Below, piece by piece: positions 6,469 to 7,554 of a DNA stretch of 7,554 bases. The stretch is from Porphyromonadaceae bacterium (GTDB taxonomy: Bacteria > Bacteroidota > Bacteroidia > Bacteroidales > Dysgonomonadaceae). Position numbers and translations under genes: made by a program. The notes beneath the pieces are model-generated. The model was not told the origin of the DNA and did no database searches. It saw only the letters and a list, made by a program, of their open reading frames with translations. The number at the start of each line of letters is the position of its first letter. Position 1 is the stretch's first letter. The DNA lies in NCBI GenBank assembly GCA_022840285.1, contig JALHIE010000096.1:1-7554 (forward strand). The letters are read 5' to 3'.

Positions 6469-6501
6469 AGATCCGATGTAATTAATCTAAAAAAAGGAAA
6501 A

Positions 6502-7554
6502 ATGGGAAAAGTATTGATTATCGGTGCAGGCGGCGTAGGTACTGTTGTTGCCAATAAAGTAGCTCAAAACAGCCGGATTTTCACGGATATTATGTTGGCA
6601 AGCCGCACAAAAAGCAAGTGTGATGCCATTGCTGAAGATGTTAAACGGAGAACGGGTGTTACCATCCAAACGGCTAAGGTAGATGCCGACAGTGTACCCG
6701 AACTGGTAGCGCTCTTCAACCAATTCAAACCGGAACTGGTCATTAACGTGGCACTGCCCTACCAGGACCTGACCATCATGGATGCCTGTTTAGCATGTGA
6801 GGTAAACTACTTGGACACCGCCAACTACGAACCCAAAGACGAAGCCAAGTTCGAATACAAATGGCAGTGGGCCTATCGGGACAAGTTCCGTGAAGCAGGG
6901 CTGACAGCCATCCTGGGTTGCGGATTTGATCCGGGCGTAACCAGCATTTTCACGGCGTATGCCGCGAAGCATCATTTCGATGAAATAAACTACCTCGATA
7001 TTGTAGACTGCAATGCGGGCGACCATGGCAAAGCCTTTGCCACCAACTTCAACCCCGAGATCAATATCCGCGAAGTCACCCAGAAAGGAAAATACTGGGA
7101 AGACGGAAAATGGGTGGAGACCGAACCGCACGAAATCCATCAACCGCTCAACTATCCAAACATAGGGCCAAAAGAGTCGTACGTCATTTATCACGAAGAG
7201 CTGGAATCGCTTGTGAAAAACTTCCCCACCCTTAAGCGCGCACGGTTCTGGATGACCTTCGGACAGGAATACCTCACGCACTTGCGCGTCATTCAAAATA
7301 TCGGAATGGCACGCATCGACGAGGTGGAATACAACGGGCAGAAAATAGTGCCCATCCAGTTCCTCAAAGCCGTTCTGCCCGATCCGGGTGAACTGGGAGA
7401 AAACTACACGGGCGAAACGTCTATCGGTTGCCGTATTCGCGGACTTAAAGACGGGAAAGAGCGGACATACTATATCTACAACAATTGCAGCCATCAGGCC
7501 GCTTACGAGGAAACAGGAGCACAGGGTGTAAGTTACACCACGGGAGTTCCGGCA
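6502..7554 (+). CDS. Saccharopine dehydrogenase family, probable carboxynorspermidine dehydrogenase, 3' truncated
   Basis: The frame is open from the ATG at 6502 to the window end: 351 codons, no stop. Family members of this type are about 400 residues, so roughly 45-50 are missing. The N terminus is a Rossmann fold with GAGGVG at 8-13 and SRT at 34-36, where an Arg usually favours NADPH. LGCGFDPGVTSIF (138-150) and NCSHQAAYEETGAQGVSYTT (328-347) are hallmarks of the carboxynorspermidine dehydrogenase/synthase branch rather than lysine-pathway enzymes. In Bacteroides this enzyme reductively condenses putrescine or diaminopropane with aspartate semialdehyde. The decarboxylase NspC/CANSDC then makes spermidine or norspermidine. 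The start is chosen for AAAAAAGGAAAA just upstream and because the nucleotide fold begins immediately. An in-frame GTG at 6454 is an unlikely alternative. Exact substrate is inferred from the family. Confidence 0.85.
   Translation, partial: MGKVLIIGAGGVGTVVANKVAQNSRIFTDIMLASRTKSKCDAIAEDVKRRTGVTIQTAKVDADSVPELVALFNQFKPELVINVALPYQDLTIMDACLACEVNYLDTANYEPKDEAKFEYKWQWAYRDKFREAGLTAILGCGFDPGVTSIFTAYAAKHHFDEINYLDIVDCNAGDHGKAFATNFNPEINIREVTQKGKYWEDGKWVETEPHEIHQPLNYPNIGPKESYVIYHEELESLVKNFPTLKRARFWMTFGQEYLTHLRVIQNIGMARIDEVEYNGQKIVPIQFLKAVLPDPGELGENYTGETSIGCRIRGLKDGKERTYYIYNNCSHQAAYEETGAQGVSYTTGVPA

Noticed and set aside
6476..6481. ATGTAA start-stop minimal upstream frame in the 6502 leader
   Set aside because: Six bases are easily produced by chance, there is no ribosome site before it, and such elements are not established in this group.
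6454..6501. N-terminal extension of the dehydrogenase from an in-frame GTG at 6454
   Set aside because: The extension is hydrophilic and unlike the family; the Rossmann fold starts directly after the ATG at 6502, which has a purine-rich site before it.
6790..7494. Long antisense open frame (234 codons, minus strand) opposite the dehydrogenase gene
   Set aside because: It lies wholly opposite a clearly conserved enzyme, has a low-complexity Val/Phe-rich translation, and has no recognisable motif or start signal. It is a codon-bias shadow.

Overview
The window looks like an ordinary chromosomal stretch of a Bacteroidales bacterium, probably near Dysgonomonadaceae/Porphyromonadaceae (inference). 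Three things suggest this. Several genes are preceded by the Bacteroidetes-type -7 box TAnnTTTG instead of a sigma70-like -10. Most starts lack a strong Shine-Dalgarno. The proteins are of Bacteroidales type: DsbD with a CDDxxC N-domain, a YbdG-like MscS channel, and the carboxy(nor)spermidine dehydrogenase route. No mobile element, tRNA, rRNA, CRISPR array or phage gene was seen.

Layout. Bases 1-132 hold the C-terminal tail of an Acr3-type arsenite efflux permease. A compact plus-strand operon follows: a DsbD-family thiol:disulfide interchange protein (223-2208), then mazG (2213-2992, 4-nt gap), then a 69-residue four-cysteine zinc-ribbon-like protein (2989-3198, ATGA overlap, with an AGGAGG box). 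A probable rho-independent terminator (3208-3242) closes this operon. It lies inside the 3' end of the convergent gene, whose stop is only 2 nt away. On the minus strand come a UPF0316-type membrane protein (3201-3770), a low-specificity threonine aldolase (3825-4847) and a YbdG-like mechanosensitive channel (4931-6283). A divergent 218-bp intergenic region (6284-6501) carries promoter-like boxes on both strands. It also carries an inverted repeat and a structured leader ahead of a plus-strand saccharopine-dehydrogenase-family gene, probably carboxynorspermidine dehydrogenase, which runs off the window at 7554.

How the genes relate. The dsbD-mazG-zinc-ribbon set is probably one transcript: periplasmic redox, nucleotide-pool sanitation and an unknown small metal-binding protein. 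The aldolase and UPF0316 genes are probably co-transcribed from a promoter just upstream of the aldolase. The mscS gene and the last gene are transcribed divergently from the shared intergenic region.

The most notable observation is in DsbD. The membrane domain keeps the first redox cysteine (TPCVWP, Cys243). The segment that should carry the second (remembered family pattern VSFSCTGP...) reads VSFS-QGSYLAP, as if about 15-20 residues had been removed in frame. The periplasmic N- and C-domain cysteine pairs are intact. Without the second membrane cysteine, the classical electron relay should not work as described for E. coli. No clearly novel multi-gene system is visible.
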